Positions 27,160 through 36,020 of a stretch of DNA of 64,000 nt are shown in pieces (position 1 is the stretch's first letter; each line of letters begins with the position of its first letter). Where the stretch lies: the NCBI GenBank assembly GCA_017479385.1, contig JAFVCE010000003.1, positions 1 through 64,000 on the forward strand. Direction: 5' to 3'. The stretch is from Bacteroidales bacterium (GTDB lineage: Bacteria > Bacteroidota > Bacteroidia > Bacteroidales > P3). Made by a program: the position numbers and the translations under genes. The notes below the pieces were generated by a model. It worked only from the letters and a program-made list of their open reading frames with translations, was not told the DNA's origin and searched no databases.

Positions 27160-29646
27160 ATGAAACGATTTGCACTTTTTATAATCTCGCTCGCAATGTT
27201 TTTAGTCGTTGTGCCCACTCGTGCCGAGCATGTGCCGGTGAGCCTGGCCCGACAGGTTGCTGCTAATATGCTCGAAGTCGATAGCACAGAACTAACCCTC
27301 GCCAAGCTGCAACAAGGTTGGGCAAATTTCTACATCTTCAACGCCGATGGCGCTTTTGTTATCGTGGCTGCCGACGACTGTGTGCCACCAGTGTTGGCCT
27401 ACTCTCACGACGGGGCATTCACGCTCCGGCCCGACATGGTGAGCGTGGTGGAATGGCTCGACGACTATGAGGCCGAAATTGCCGCACTCGTGGCCTACGG
27501 CGCGCGCCCTACCGAGCCAATTCGCCGTCAGTGGGCAGAGCTTACCTCGTCGCACCGCGACCAGCGCCCCGACCGTGTTGGTGCAACAGCGGTCCACCCA
27601 TTGGTGCAAACCACGTGGGACCAAACACGCTACTATAACGACCTCTGCCCCTACGACTCTGCCTCCTCGACCCGCGCCGTCACCGGTTGCGTGGCAACCG
27701 CCATGGCCCAAGTGATGAAATATTGGAACCACCCCGACGTGGGGCGCCAACGAGCCTCCTACTACGACCAGAACTACGGTTACCAATCGGCACGCTTCGA
27801 TACCACTCACTACGATTGGGACAGTATGCCCAATAGCTTGAATTATAGGAGTACGGACCGCCAGGTCGACGCCGTAGCAACCCTCATGCAACACTGCGGA
27901 GTGGCTGTCGAGATGGCCTACGGCACCTCTACCGTAGGCGGCAGCAGCTCGGCAACCTACACCTTTTATGATTGGAGCTACCATAGTTGCGAATATGCAC
28001 TGAAACGCTACTTCCGCTATTCGTCGACGCTGGTTCCGCTTGCTATGGAAGACTACACTCCCGCTGAGTGGCAGGCTATCCTGCGCCGCGAACTCGACGC
28101 TGGCCGCCCAATGCTCTACACCGGTCGCGACACCACCACCGGCCACGCCTTTGTGTGCGACGGCTACGACACCGCCTCGCTCTTCCACTTCAATTGGGGT
28201 TGGGGCGGATGGTGCGACGGCTACTATCGCATTGGGGCCCTTAACCCAGCCCCTGGCGGCACTGGTGGCAACGCAACCTACACCTTCAACCTCGCCAACT
28301 CGGCCATAATTGGCATTCGGCCAGCTGCCGACAACCAGCCGCAAGTGCACGTAGAAGCATCCACCAACAACGCCGCATACGGCAATGTTATCGGAGCCGG
28401 AACCTATGCTCGCTATGTCGATACTGTTACACTACTTGCCACAGCCACAGATAGTTGCAGGTTTTTGCAGTGGAGCGATGGCGCAAAAATCAACCCGCGT
28501 TGCTTCCTCGCCTCCGACTCTGTTAGCCTCACTGCCATCTTCGCCCCCCTACGGGCCGACACAGTTGGCTACGCCTCGGGCTCGCACATAACCTCATACG
28601 GTGGCAACGGCCAGGTGTGGTGGGCAACACGCCTTCCGGCCGTGGCCATGAACCCCAGTCGCACTCTCACCCAGGTCCACGTCTACCTCCCCACAGCTGG
28701 GCAGTATGAGGTCAAGGTTCACCGTGGCGGTTCGGCCGCCCCTGGCGGAATGGCCCTCACTCAAACCTATATCACCACGCTCGACAACTCGTGGCACACC
28801 ATCACTCTTAGTTACCCCATCGCTCTCGACTACAATATGCCTATCTGGATTGTGCTCGGCTCGTCGCAAGTGCCATACCCTGCGGCCTGCACCCACTATG
28901 CCGGCAACCCCGATGGCCTATGGGCCAGCTTTGGCTCTAACTCTAACTGGCAGAAACTCAGCACCCACTACTCGTGGATGATAGAGGCCTACCTCTCCGA
29001 CACCACCGCCGACTACACCCTCGAGGCTCGCTCGGCCAACGACCAACAGGGCACTGTTGCCGGTGGCGGAACCTACCACTACAACACCGCCACCACCATC
29101 ACTGCCACGCCTGCACCGGGGTTCCGCTTCGTGCAGTGGAACGACGGGGCTGCCCAAAATCCACGCACCCTCACCGTTTTGGCCAACGCCGAGTACGTAG
29201 CCACCTTCGACCGCAGGCCGTTTGGTGTCGAGGCTTCGCCTGCCATCAGTGGGCAGGGTTCGGTTAGCGGCAGCGGCAACTACTATTATGGCGACATGGC
29301 CACACTCGTAGCCACCCCAGCCGAAGGCTACACCTTTAGCCACTGGAGCAACGGCTCGACCGACAATCCTTACCGTTTTGCAGTGACCGATGACGTAGTG
29401 CTCAGAGCCTATTTCGAATCGCAAAACGCCATAGCCCAACCATGGCCGGATGACGTCGGTGTAACGGTCAACGGCCTTGAAGTCAGCGTTGTAGGCACGG
29501 CGCAGGCAACTTTGACCGACGTGTGCGGACGCCAAATTGCGCCCTCGGCTGCAGGCGCGAACCAGGCCCGTTTTGCGCTGCCAAGCGCAGGCATCTACCT
29601 GCTGCGCCTCGCCACTGGCCAAGTGCGAAAAATTGTGGCCATATAA
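27160..29646 (+). CDS. Secreted C10-family (streptopain-like) cysteine protease with T9SS tail
   Basis: This 828-residue protein has: signal peptide (1-22); a Spi-like inhibitory prodomain (~25-140); the C10 catalytic domain with Cys177 (VTGCVATAMAQVMKYW), His329 (TGHAFVCDGYD) and the Trp-rich FNWGWGGWCDGYY loop; three InlB-B-like beta repeats, each with a QW or HW motif before a DGA or NGS turn (~380-450, 625-695, 697-765); and a C-terminal T9SS sorting domain (LTDVCGRQIAP, AGIYLLRLATG, VRKIVAI). The family cleaves host and bacterial proteins (SpeB, interpain, periodontain). The beta repeats and sorting domain predict surface display or release. Confidence 0.92.
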   Translation: MKRFALFIISLAMFLVVVPTRAEHVPVSLARQVAANMLEVDSTELTLAKLQQGWANFYIFNADGAFVIVAADDCVPPVLAYSHDGAFTLRPDMVSVVEWLDDYEAEIAALVAYGARPTEPIRRQWAELTSSHRDQRPDRVGATAVHPLVQTTWDQTRYYNDLCPYDSASSTRAVTGCVATAMAQVMKYWNHPDVGRQRASYYDQNYGYQSARFDTTHYDWDSMPNSLNYRSTDRQVDAVATLMQHCGVAVEMAYGTSTVGGSSSATYTFYDWSYHSCEYALKRYFRYSSTLVPLAMEDYTPAEWQAILRRELDAGRPMLYTGRDTTTGHAFVCDGYDTASLFHFNWGWGGWCDGYYRIGALNPAPGGTGGNATYTFNLANSAIIGIRPAADNQPQVHVEASTNNAAYGNVIGAGTYARYVDTVTLLATATDSCRFLQWSDGAKINPRCFLASDSVSLTAIFAPLRADTVGYASGSHITSYGGNGQVWWATRLPAVAMNPSRTLTQVHVYLPTAGQYEVKVHRGGSAAPGGMALTQTYITTLDNSWHTITLSYPIALDYNMPIWIVLGSSQVPYPAACTHYAGNPDGLWASFGSNSNWQKLSTHYSWMIEAYLSDTTADYTLEARSANDQQGTVAGGGTYHYNTATTITATPAPGFRFVQWNDGAAQNPRTLTVLANAEYVATFDRRPFGVEASPAISGQGSVSGSGNYYYGDMATLVATPAEGYTFSHWSNGSTDNPYRFAVTDDVVLRAYFESQNAIAQPWPDDVGVTVNGLEVSVVGTAQATLTDVCGRQIAPSAAGANQARFALPSAGIYLLRLATGQVRKIVAI

Positions 29647-29693
29647 CAGTATAACATCATTATTCGGAGTAACATAAAACCCTATAAACCAAT

Positions 29694-30965
29694 ATGAAAC
29701 AAAATTACACACTGCCCATCATCGTAATGATTCTGCTCTTCGGCATGATATCGTTCGTCACCAACCTCGCCTCGCCCATGGGCGACATACTGCGCAACCA
29801 ATTCACCATACCCAACTGGCAAGGCACGCTGGGCGTTTTTGCCAACTTTATAGCCTACGCCATTATGGGTGTGCCAGCAGGCAACCTACTGCAACGTCGT
29901 GGCTACAAGCAGACCACCCTCATTGCCATTGCCGTGGGTTTTGTGGGCGTCGGCATACAGCTGTGCTCGGGCTGGGCTGGCAGTTTCGGTATATATCTGG
30001 CTGGTGCCTTCGTGGCAGGATTCTCGATGTGCCTGCTCAACACGGTGGTCAACCCCATGCTCAACCGCTTGGGCGGTGGAGGCAACCGTGGCAACCAGCT
30101 CATACAGTTTGGCGGAACGTTCAACTCGCTGTGTGGCACAGCCGTAATCGTCGTCACTGGCCTGCTCATCCCCAACATCACCCAGGCCCGTATTAGCGAC
30201 ACCTTCCCCCTCATGTATACCGCTTTGGCCGTCTTTGCGCTCGCCTTTGTAGTAATACTCCTCACCAAGCTACCCGAGAACGAAGAGTCGCGCCAGGCTG
30301 CCACAGCCGCCCTCCCGCTGCGCGGCCTGTTGCAGTATCGCCACTTTGTGCTCGGCGCGGTGGCCATATTTATCTATGTCGGTGTCGAGGTCGGAGTGCC
30401 TAATGTGCTCAACAAATGGCTACAAAATCCTGATAGCCACTTCTTTGCCGAAGGCGTGAGCGCCGAAGCTGTGGCTGGCTCGGTTGCGGCGTTCTACTGG
30501 CTGCTCATGCTCGTGGGGCGCCTTGTGGGCGGACTTGTGGGCAGCCGCGTATCGGCACGCTCAATGCTCACCGTGGTGGCTTCGGTGGCCATAGTGCTCG
30601 TTGTGGCAGCCATGCTGGCGCCGACTTCGATAATGGTGCGCTTCCCAGGTTTCGACGGTGCCAATGGCCTCGCATTCAACAGCATACCTCTCAGTGCTGC
30701 CCTGCTGGCCAGTGTGGGACTTTGCACCTCGGTCATGTGGGGCGGAATATTCAACCTCGCCGTCGAGGGTCTGGGACGCTACACCGAGCGCGCGTCGGGG
30801 CTGTTTATGGCCCTCGTGTGTGGCGGCGGAGTGCTGCCACTGCTCATGAACGTAGTGGTCGATGTGGCCGACTATCTGCCCAGCTACATCGTGGTGGTGG
30901 CCGGCTTTGCCTACCTGCTCTACTATGCCCTCAGCGGTTCCAAACCCAAACCGGTAGCCGAATAG
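29694..30965 (+). CDS. MFS sugar permease (fucose/glucose-galactose:H+ symporter type)
   Basis: The 423-residue protein has 12 predicted membrane helices. FHS-family features include FGMISFVTNLASPMGDIL in helix 1, FANFIAYAIMGVPAGNLLQRRGYK (helix 2-loop 2-3) and NTVVNPMLNRLGG. The family takes up fucose, glucose or galactose with protons; the substrate cannot be deduced. It begins 47 bp after the protease gene, with no evident promoter between them, so it may be read from the protease promoter. Confidence 0.88.
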   Translation: MKQNYTLPIIVMILLFGMISFVTNLASPMGDILRNQFTIPNWQGTLGVFANFIAYAIMGVPAGNLLQRRGYKQTTLIAIAVGFVGVGIQLCSGWAGSFGIYLAGAFVAGFSMCLLNTVVNPMLNRLGGGGNRGNQLIQFGGTFNSLCGTAVIVVTGLLIPNITQARISDTFPLMYTALAVFALAFVVILLTKLPENEESRQAATAALPLRGLLQYRHFVLGAVAIFIYVGVEVGVPNVLNKWLQNPDSHFFAEGVSAEAVAGSVAAFYWLLMLVGRLVGGLVGSRVSARSMLTVVASVAIVLVVAAMLAPTSIMVRFPGFDGANGLAFNSIPLSAALLASVGLCTSVMWGGIFNLAVEGLGRYTERASGLFMALVCGGGVLPLLMNVVVDVADYLPSYIVVVAGFAYLLYYALSGSKPKPVAE

Positions 30966-31307
30966 CACATAGAAATTGGTCGTTGTATGGGCGCGGCGTG
31001 CCAAGGGCACGCCGCGCTGCACGGCCGTTTGAGCTGGCGAAGAGGGGTGAAAGACCTATTTTGTAGTGATATAAATCGTGCCGAGCAGGGGCCGGAAATG
31101 GCCAAAAAAAGGTGGCTAAGTGCTTGATTGATAAGGCTTGTTCGACCTCAATACGACCTTAACCCCTCTTTAACCCCTCCTTGACCCTGAAAATAAGGCA
31201 GTTGCGAGAACTGAATTTTTGCAACTTGCAGGGGGGTGGAATATTGACGTTTTGGAGCGGACCCGGTGGCGGTACAAAATATTTTTTTGCATATAAAAAA
31301 AAATGTG
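30966..31307. other. Intergenic region between the permease and the rpsA promoter
   Basis: This ~340-bp gap has no gene. A near-palindrome GGCGTGCC...GGCACGCC at about 30993-31015 could end the permease transcript. The dispersed repeat occupies 31119-31186. Confidence 0.5.
31119..31186 (+). repeat. Dispersed 11-bp-period repeat, copy at 31.1 kb
   Basis: Units CGACCTCAATA, CGACCTTAACC, CCTCTTTAACC and CCTCCTTGACC (31143-31186), preceded by TTGATTGATAAGGCTTGTT. Confidence 0.85.
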
Positions 31308-31315
31308 TATCTTTG
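31308..31315 (+). promoter_or_regulatory. TAnnTTTG promoter of rpsA
   Basis: TATCTTTG followed by CACGG; gives a leader of about 108 nt before the rpsA ATG. Confidence 0.8.
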
Positions 31316-31340
31316 CACGGTCTACACTGACGGGTCCATA

Positions 31341-31396
31341 CCTGCCAATGGGTTGCCTCTCAGCGTGTTAGTTATGTTTAACCCGACCGTGGCAGG
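31341..31396 (+). promoter_or_regulatory. Structured rpsA leader (candidate autoregulatory element)
   Basis: In the rpsA leader CCTGCCA (31341-31347) pairs with TGGCAGG (31390-31396), and inside it GGGTT (31350-31354) pairs with AACCC (31380-31384). S1 is known to autoregulate its mRNA in Escherichia coli by another structure; a similar role here is inference. Confidence 0.4.
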
Positions 31397-31428
31397 CGGT
31401 CAATAGAAAAACCAAACCAACCCAAACA

Positions 31429-33225
31429 ATGGATTACAAGAATGTGCAACCGCTGGCCGATTTCGATTGGAGCGCCATCGACAACAAAACCGAGAAAGCC
31501 GACAAGTCGCGCGATGAGCAGCAGGCAGCAGCCTACGAAAAGACTTTCAACGCTTTCACCGAGCAAGAGGTAATCGAGGGCACCATCGTGTCGCTCAACG
31601 ACCGCGAAGCCGTCGTCAACATCGGATTCAAATCCGACGGCGTCATCCCCGCTTCCGAACTGCGTTACAACCCCGACTTCAAAGCCGGCGACAAAATCGA
31701 AGTCTACGTCGAAAGCCAGGAAGACAGCAACGGTCAGCTTCTTCTTTCGCACAAAAAAGCACGCATCCTCAAATCGTGGGAGCGCGTCAACCAGGCATAC
31801 GAGAGCCAGGAAATCATTACCGGTTACGTCAAAAGCCGCACCAAAGGCGGCCTGATTGTCACCGTGTTCGACAACATCGAGGCTTTCCTCCCCGGCTCGC
31901 AAATCGATGTCAAACCCATTCGCGACTACGACGTCTATGTCGACAAGACCATGGAGTTCAAAGTCGTCAAAATCAACCACGAGTATAAGAACGTCGTTGT
32001 TAGCCACAAGGCTCTTATCGAAGACGAAATCGAGGCCCAGAAAGCCGAGATTATCAGCCACCTCGAGAAGGGTCAGGTGCTCGAAGGCGTAGTTAAGAAC
32101 ATTACCTCTTACGGTGTGTTCGTCGACCTGGGCGGTGTGGATGGTCTTATCCACATCACCGACCTCAGCTGGGGCCGCATCAACCATCCCGAAGAGGTGG
32201 TCCAGCTCGACCAGAAAATCAACGTCGTTATCCTCGATTTCGATGAGGCCAAGCGTCGCATTGCCCTCGGTCTCAAACAACTCACTCCTCACCCGTGGGA
32301 TGCTCTCGACCCCAACCTCAAAGAGGGCGACCACGTCAAGGGCAAAGTCGTTGTCCTGGCCGACTATGGTGCATTTGTCGAAGTGGTGCCCGGCGTCGAG
32401 GGCTTGATTCACGTCAGCGAGATGTCGTGGAGCCAGCACCTGCGCAGCGCCCAAGATTTCCTCAAAGTGGGCGACGAGGTGGAAGCTGTTATCCTCACCC
32501 TCGACCGCGAAACTCGCAAGATGTCGCTCGGCATCAAGCAGCTCATGCCCGACCCCTGGCTTGCCATTGCCGAAAAATACCCCGTTGGCAGCAAACACGC
32601 CGCTACCGTGCGCAACTTCACCAACTTCGGCATCTTTGTCGAACTTGAAGAGGGCGTGGACGGCCTTATCCACATCAGCGACCTCTCGTGGAGCAAGAAG
32701 ATTAAACACCCCGCCGAGTTCACCAAGATTGGCGACAAGATTGATGTCGTCGTCCTCGAAGTCGATGCCGAAAACCGTCGTCTCTCGCTCGGCCACAAAC
32801 AGCTCGAAGAGAACCCCTGGGATGTCTACGAAAGCATCTTTGCCGTTGGTAGCGTTCACCAAGGCACCATCACCAGCCTCAACGACAAGGGCGCCACTGT
32901 GGCTCTGCCTTACGACGTCGAGGCCTTCGCCCCGATGCGCCACCTCGAGAAAGCCGACAAGTCGAAAGCCCACCAGGGCGATGTGCTCGACTTCAAGGTC
33001 ATAGAGTTCTCGAAAGAAGGTAAGAAAATTCTCGTTTCGCACACCCGCACCTTCCAAGACAACGTCGAGGGCGGCCGCGAAGCCGACGAGAAGAAAGCTC
33101 GCACCACCCAGAAGACCGTCAAGAAGATTAACGAGACCCTCGAGAAGACCACTCTTGGCGACCTCGACGTGCTGGCTAACCTCAAAGCCGACCTCGAAAA
33201 AGAGAGCGGCAGCAGCGCTGAATAA
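31429..33225 (+). CDS. rpsA: 30S ribosomal protein S1
   Basis: The 598-residue product has six S1/OB repeats, each starting with an (E/G)xxxxGxV pattern: EGTIVSL (~50), GYVKSR (~130), GVVKNITSYGVFVDLGG (~220), GKVVVLADYGAFVEV (~305), ATVRNFTNFGIFVELEEG (~390) and GTITSLNDKGATVAL (~480). S1 brings mRNA to the 30S platform. The N-terminal 45 residues are Lys/Asp-rich, as in Bacteroidota S1. It is a single-gene unit with leader and terminator. Confidence 0.96.
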   Translation: MDYKNVQPLADFDWSAIDNKTEKADKSRDEQQAAAYEKTFNAFTEQEVIEGTIVSLNDREAVVNIGFKSDGVIPASELRYNPDFKAGDKIEVYVESQEDSNGQLLLSHKKARILKSWERVNQAYESQEIITGYVKSRTKGGLIVTVFDNIEAFLPGSQIDVKPIRDYDVYVDKTMEFKVVKINHEYKNVVVSHKALIEDEIEAQKAEIISHLEKGQVLEGVVKNITSYGVFVDLGGVDGLIHITDLSWGRINHPEEVVQLDQKINVVILDFDEAKRRIALGLKQLTPHPWDALDPNLKEGDHVKGKVVVLADYGAFVEVVPGVEGLIHVSEMSWSQHLRSAQDFLKVGDEVEAVILTLDRETRKMSLGIKQLMPDPWLAIAEKYPVGSKHAATVRNFTNFGIFVELEEGVDGLIHISDLSWSKKIKHPAEFTKIGDKIDVVVLEVDAENRRLSLGHKQLEENPWDVYESIFAVGSVHQGTITSLNDKGATVALPYDVEAFAPMRHLEKADKSKAHQGDVLDFKVIEFSKEGKKILVSHTRTFQDNVEGGREADEKKARTTQKTVKKINETLEKTTLGDLDVLANLKADLEKESGSSAE

Positions 33226-33274
33226 TCTAAAAAAGACGTTAGTTTCCATACAAGCGTCATTTTTCTTATCAATA

Positions 33275-33314
33275 TTGTGGCAATACTCGCAGGAGTGTTG
33301 CCACAACTTTTTTT
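33275..33314 (+). terminator. Terminator of rpsA
   Basis: TTGTGGCAATACTC (33275-33288) pairs with GAGTGTTGCCACAA (33293-33306) around GCAG, then seven T. Confidence 0.9.
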
Positions 33315-33626
33315 CGGTTCGTTAGTGTTTTTTTTGTTTTAGTTATTGCGCGCGGCCGGTTGCTGTTTGTCTTGCCTTGTGCGACGAGAGTTTGTTTGTA
33401 GCGGTTGGTCTGTATGGTTCAGACGGTGGGGGCACTCATGGCCTCCTGCAGTGAGGTTTGGTTTGCACCAGGGGTGGGTAGCGATTGCTGCTGCGGGCAA
33501 TAGTTTCTGTTTTTTTTGTAATAGATAACGCGGGGAGATGAATTTTATTGTGCCACTATTTTGCGCCCGAGGTGCTGCCGTGGACCCAAGTTGGTGGCAT
33601 CCAGCGCGTAGGCCTGTTGATAAAAA
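33315..33626. other. Gap between rpsA and tRNA-Phe
   Basis: About 310 bp without a supported gene. It contains copy 6 of the bipartite motif at 33525-33550. A 118-codon minus-strand frame here runs through the tRNA and is rejected. Confidence 0.5.
33525..33550 (-). promoter_or_regulatory. Bipartite motif, copy 6 (no gene downstream)
   Basis: CAATAAAAT (33550-33542), 10 nt, GCGTTAT (33531-33525) on the minus strand. No open reading frame follows for about 300 bp, so if it is a promoter it would make an untranslated RNA. Confidence 0.35.
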
Positions 33627-33652
33627 AACTCTTCCCGACGTGGGGAAGAGTT
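33622..33652 (-). terminator. Terminator of tRNA-Phe
   Basis: On the minus strand AACTCTTCCC (33652-33643) pairs with GGGAAGAGTT (33636-33627), then further T. It lies 10 nt after the tRNA 3' end. Confidence 0.85.
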
Positions 33653-33662
33653 TTTCTTTGCT

Positions 33663-33738
<76 letters not shown>

Positions 33739-33802
33739 ATCATTTTCCTTTCGAAAGCGAGTGCAAAATTACGAAGAATTTTTCAATTAGCAAAATTTTT
33801 TT

Positions 33803-34435
33803 TTAATTTTCTTCTGAAGTGTCTGATTCTAAGGGTTTTGAAATTGCAATAAGTTGGTCTATGATGAGCCAAAACACCCCAATCGTGATTGCTGCATCGG
33901 CAATATTGAATATCGCGTTGAAGAAGATGAAGTGTCTGCCGGTGCTCAGTGTGGTGTCGATTATAGGGCAGTAGAACATATCGACCACGCGGCCTTGCAA
34001 CAGCGGTGCGTAGCCTCCCTGTGGTGGGAAGAGTTGGGCTATGTTGTAGTAGCTCTCGTTGAATATAAGGCCATAGAAGCAGCTATCTACCAAGTTGCCC
34101 ACTGCGCCCACGAAGATGAGCGTTATGCAGGCCACGAGCGAGGTGCGCATACCGCGGCGAATGCTGTGCAAGAGGTACCACAGAATGGAGCCAGAGGCTA
34201 TGAGTCGCAGCAGGGTGAGCACAATCTTGCCCTTGGTGCCGCCAAAAGCCATACCAAAAGCCATCCCCTCGTTTTCGACGAAGTGAAGCCGGCACCAGCT
34301 GCCAATGAGGTTGATTTCTTCGCCTATCTGGAAGTGGGTTTTGACGTAGATTTTTAGTGCTTGGTCTGCAATGAGCACTACGCCCACGATGAGGGCGAAA
34401 AGTCGGTATTGCTGTTTTGTTTTCTGGGTCGGCAT
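33803..34435 (-). CDS. lspA: Lipoprotein signal peptidase (signal peptidase II)
   Basis: A longer frame starts at 34672, but ATG 34435 gives 210 residues and follows the bipartite motif. The inner-membrane aspartyl protease removes signal peptides from prolipoproteins. Visible: four hydrophobic segments, HFVENEGMAFG (conserved NxGxAF-like), GNLVDSC with the first catalytic Asp and FNIADAAITIG with the second. The usual Arg after the first Asp (GNxxDR) is Ser. It needs lipid-modified substrates such as the many lipoproteins in this window. Confidence 0.92.
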   Translation of the reverse strand: MPTQKTKQQYRLFALIVGVVLIADQALKIYVKTHFQIGEEINLIGSWCRLHFVENEGMAFGMAFGGTKGKIVLTLLRLIASGSILWYLLHSIRRGMRTSLVACITLIFVGAVGNLVDSCFYGLIFNESYYNIAQLFPPQGGYAPLLQGRVVDMFYCPIIDTTLSTGRHFIFFNAIFNIADAAITIGVFWLIIDQLIAISKPLESDTSEEN

Positions 34436-34464
34436 GGGGTTGTGTGGTTCTGTTTTCGAAAAGA

Positions 34465-34490
34465 ATAACGTTTGGAGTGTTTTTTTATTG
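34465..34490 (-). promoter_or_regulatory. Bipartite motif, copy 3, upstream of lspA
   Basis: CAATAAAAA (34490-34482), 10 nt, ACGTTAT (34471-34465) followed by TCT, 29 nt before the lspA ATG. It overlaps the last codons of the DUF3109 gene. Confidence 0.5.
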
Positions 34491-35066
34491 TGTTGCGCCG
34501 TTTTTTTTGCGGGCGAGGTATTCGTCAACTTGGTCGAGTAGTTCGTCGTACCATTCCTGTCCGAAGCGCCTAATGAGCGGCTCTTTGAGGTAGCGGTAGA
34601 GCGGTTGGCCGTGGCCGGCGGCGCTGCGGCACACTTCCCAGCGGTGGTAGTTGATAGAGATAAACTGGCCAAAGTCGTCGAGCCGCAGGGGGTAGAGGTG
34701 GCACGAGATGGGTTTCAGAAACGAGCACTTGCCGTCGCGGCAGGCGGCTTCGATGGCGCAGAGGGCGGTGCCGTTGGTGCCGTGGCAGATGTAGGCACAT
34801 TCGCGCCCGTCGATGAGCGGCGTGGTGGGCTCGTTGTCGTTGTCGGGCACGCTCACTCCCTGTTTGGTAATGGCTTTGCGCCCTTCGGGGGTCATGTAGG
34901 GCTCGATTTGTGGTAGGATGTTGGTTATGGTTTCGGTTTCGTCGGAGGTGAGTGGGGCGCCATAGTCGCCTTCGATGCAGCAACGGCCGTGGCACTGGGC
35001 GAGGTTGCAGTCAAAGCGTTGGTCGACAATGTCGTCGGTCAGAATGCAGTTTTGTACGATTAGCAT
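34485..35066 (-). CDS. DUF3109 cysteine-rich protein
   Basis: Start ATG 35066 gives 193 residues (MLIVQNCILTDD). The protein has clustered cysteines (FDCNLAQCHGRCCIEGDYG, ECAYICHG, ALCAIEAACRDGKCSF, SCHLYPLR) as in the YkgJ/DUF3109 group, which probably binds a metal or Fe-S cluster; cellular role unknown. The start overlaps the stop of the 2-hydroxyacid dehydrogenase gene by 7 nt, so the pair is coupled. Confidence 0.88.
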   Translation of the reverse strand: MLIVQNCILTDDIVDQRFDCNLAQCHGRCCIEGDYGAPLTSDETETITNILPQIEPYMTPEGRKAITKQGVSVPDNDNEPTTPLIDGRECAYICHGTNGTALCAIEAACRDGKCSFLKPISCHLYPLRLDDFGQFISINYHRWEVCRSAAGHGQPLYRYLKEPLIRRFGQEWYDELLDQVDEYLARKKNGATQ

Positions 35067-36007
35067 AGGGTGTCGATTATTTTGTTGGCCAGCACTTCGG
35101 CCAGTTTGTAGCGCGATTCTACGGTCCATCCAGCCACGTGGGGTGTGAGCAGCGTGCGTGGCGACTGGCGCAGGTAGGCCAAAGGCTCGGGCTCAGAGCT
35201 GGTCGAGTCGAGGCCGTCGCGGCTCATGTCCTCGTATTCTATTACGTCGAGGGCGGCGCCGAGCACTTGGCCTCTCTTCATGGCTTCGACGAGGGCGGCG
35301 GTGTCTACCACTCTGCCGCGCGCGGTGTTGACCAGGAAGATGGGGCGAGCAAACGAGGCGAGGAAGGCGTGGTTAACCATGTGGTCGGTCTCGTCGGTCA
35401 GCGGCACGTGCAGGCTCACTATGTCGGCCTGTTGTTGCAGTTGTGTCAAAGAGCACTCGGTTACGTAGCTCGGGGCGTAGTTATATTTGTACTTGTCGTA
35501 TGCCAAAATATTGCACCCAAAGCCAGAAATTTTTTTTGCAAACGAGGAGCCCATATTTCCGAAGCCGATTATGCCCACTGTGCGCGAGCCCAGCTCGAGT
35601 CCACGGTTGGCCTCACGTTGCCATAGGCCACGGCGCACTTCGTCGTCGGCCGTGTTGAGGTGACACAACAGCGAGAGCAACATTCCCACGGCTTGCTCGC
35701 CAACGGCGTCGCGGTTGCCTTCGGGCGAGTTGAGGCATTTTATGCCACGACTTTCGGCGTAGGCAACGTCTATGGTCTCCATCCCTGCGCCAACGCGTCC
35801 AATGCAGCGCAATGCTGGCAGAGCATCGATAAGTTGCCGGTCGACAGTGATTTTGCTCCTCACCACAATGCCGTCGGCCTCCTGGGCGGCTTTGATTAGT
35901 CCCTCGCGGTCGAGGCTAGGCAGCTCCACAACATCAACACCTGCTTCGCGCAGGCGTTGAGGGAGGATGGGGTGTGTGCTGTCGGTTATGATTACTCGTG
36001 AGCCCAT
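35060..36007 (-). CDS. D-isomer 2-hydroxyacid dehydrogenase (phosphoglycerate dehydrogenase-like)
   Basis: The 315-residue NAD-dependent enzyme has the Rossmann motif TVGIIGFGNMGSSFA (~142-156), a conserved VNTARGRVVDTAAL, and catalytic residues: Arg in VNTARG, Glu around EYEDM and His in LLTPHVAGWT. Substrate is probably a 2-hydroxy acid such as 3-phosphoglycerate or erythronate-4-phosphate. A C-terminal ACT domain is missing, as in short PGDH forms. It lies 13 bp after the DUF4249 gene. Confidence 0.85.
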   Translation of the reverse strand: MGSRVIITDSTHPILPQRLREAGVDVVELPSLDREGLIKAAQEADGIVVRSKITVDRQLIDALPALRCIGRVGAGMETIDVAYAESRGIKCLNSPEGNRDAVGEQAVGMLLSLLCHLNTADDEVRRGLWQREANRGLELGSRTVGIIGFGNMGSSFAKKISGFGCNILAYDKYKYNYAPSYVTECSLTQLQQQADIVSLHVPLTDETDHMVNHAFLASFARPIFLVNTARGRVVDTAALVEAMKRGQVLGAALDVIEYEDMSRDGLDSTSSEPEPLAYLRQSPRTLLTPHVAGWTVESRYKLAEVLANKIIDTLC

Positions 36008-36020
36008 TTGCTTAGAGTGT

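Noticed and set aside
31378-33306. 642-codon minus-strand frame opposite rpsA
   Set aside because: Shadow of the S1 gene caused by codon bias; the composition mirrors S1 in reverse.
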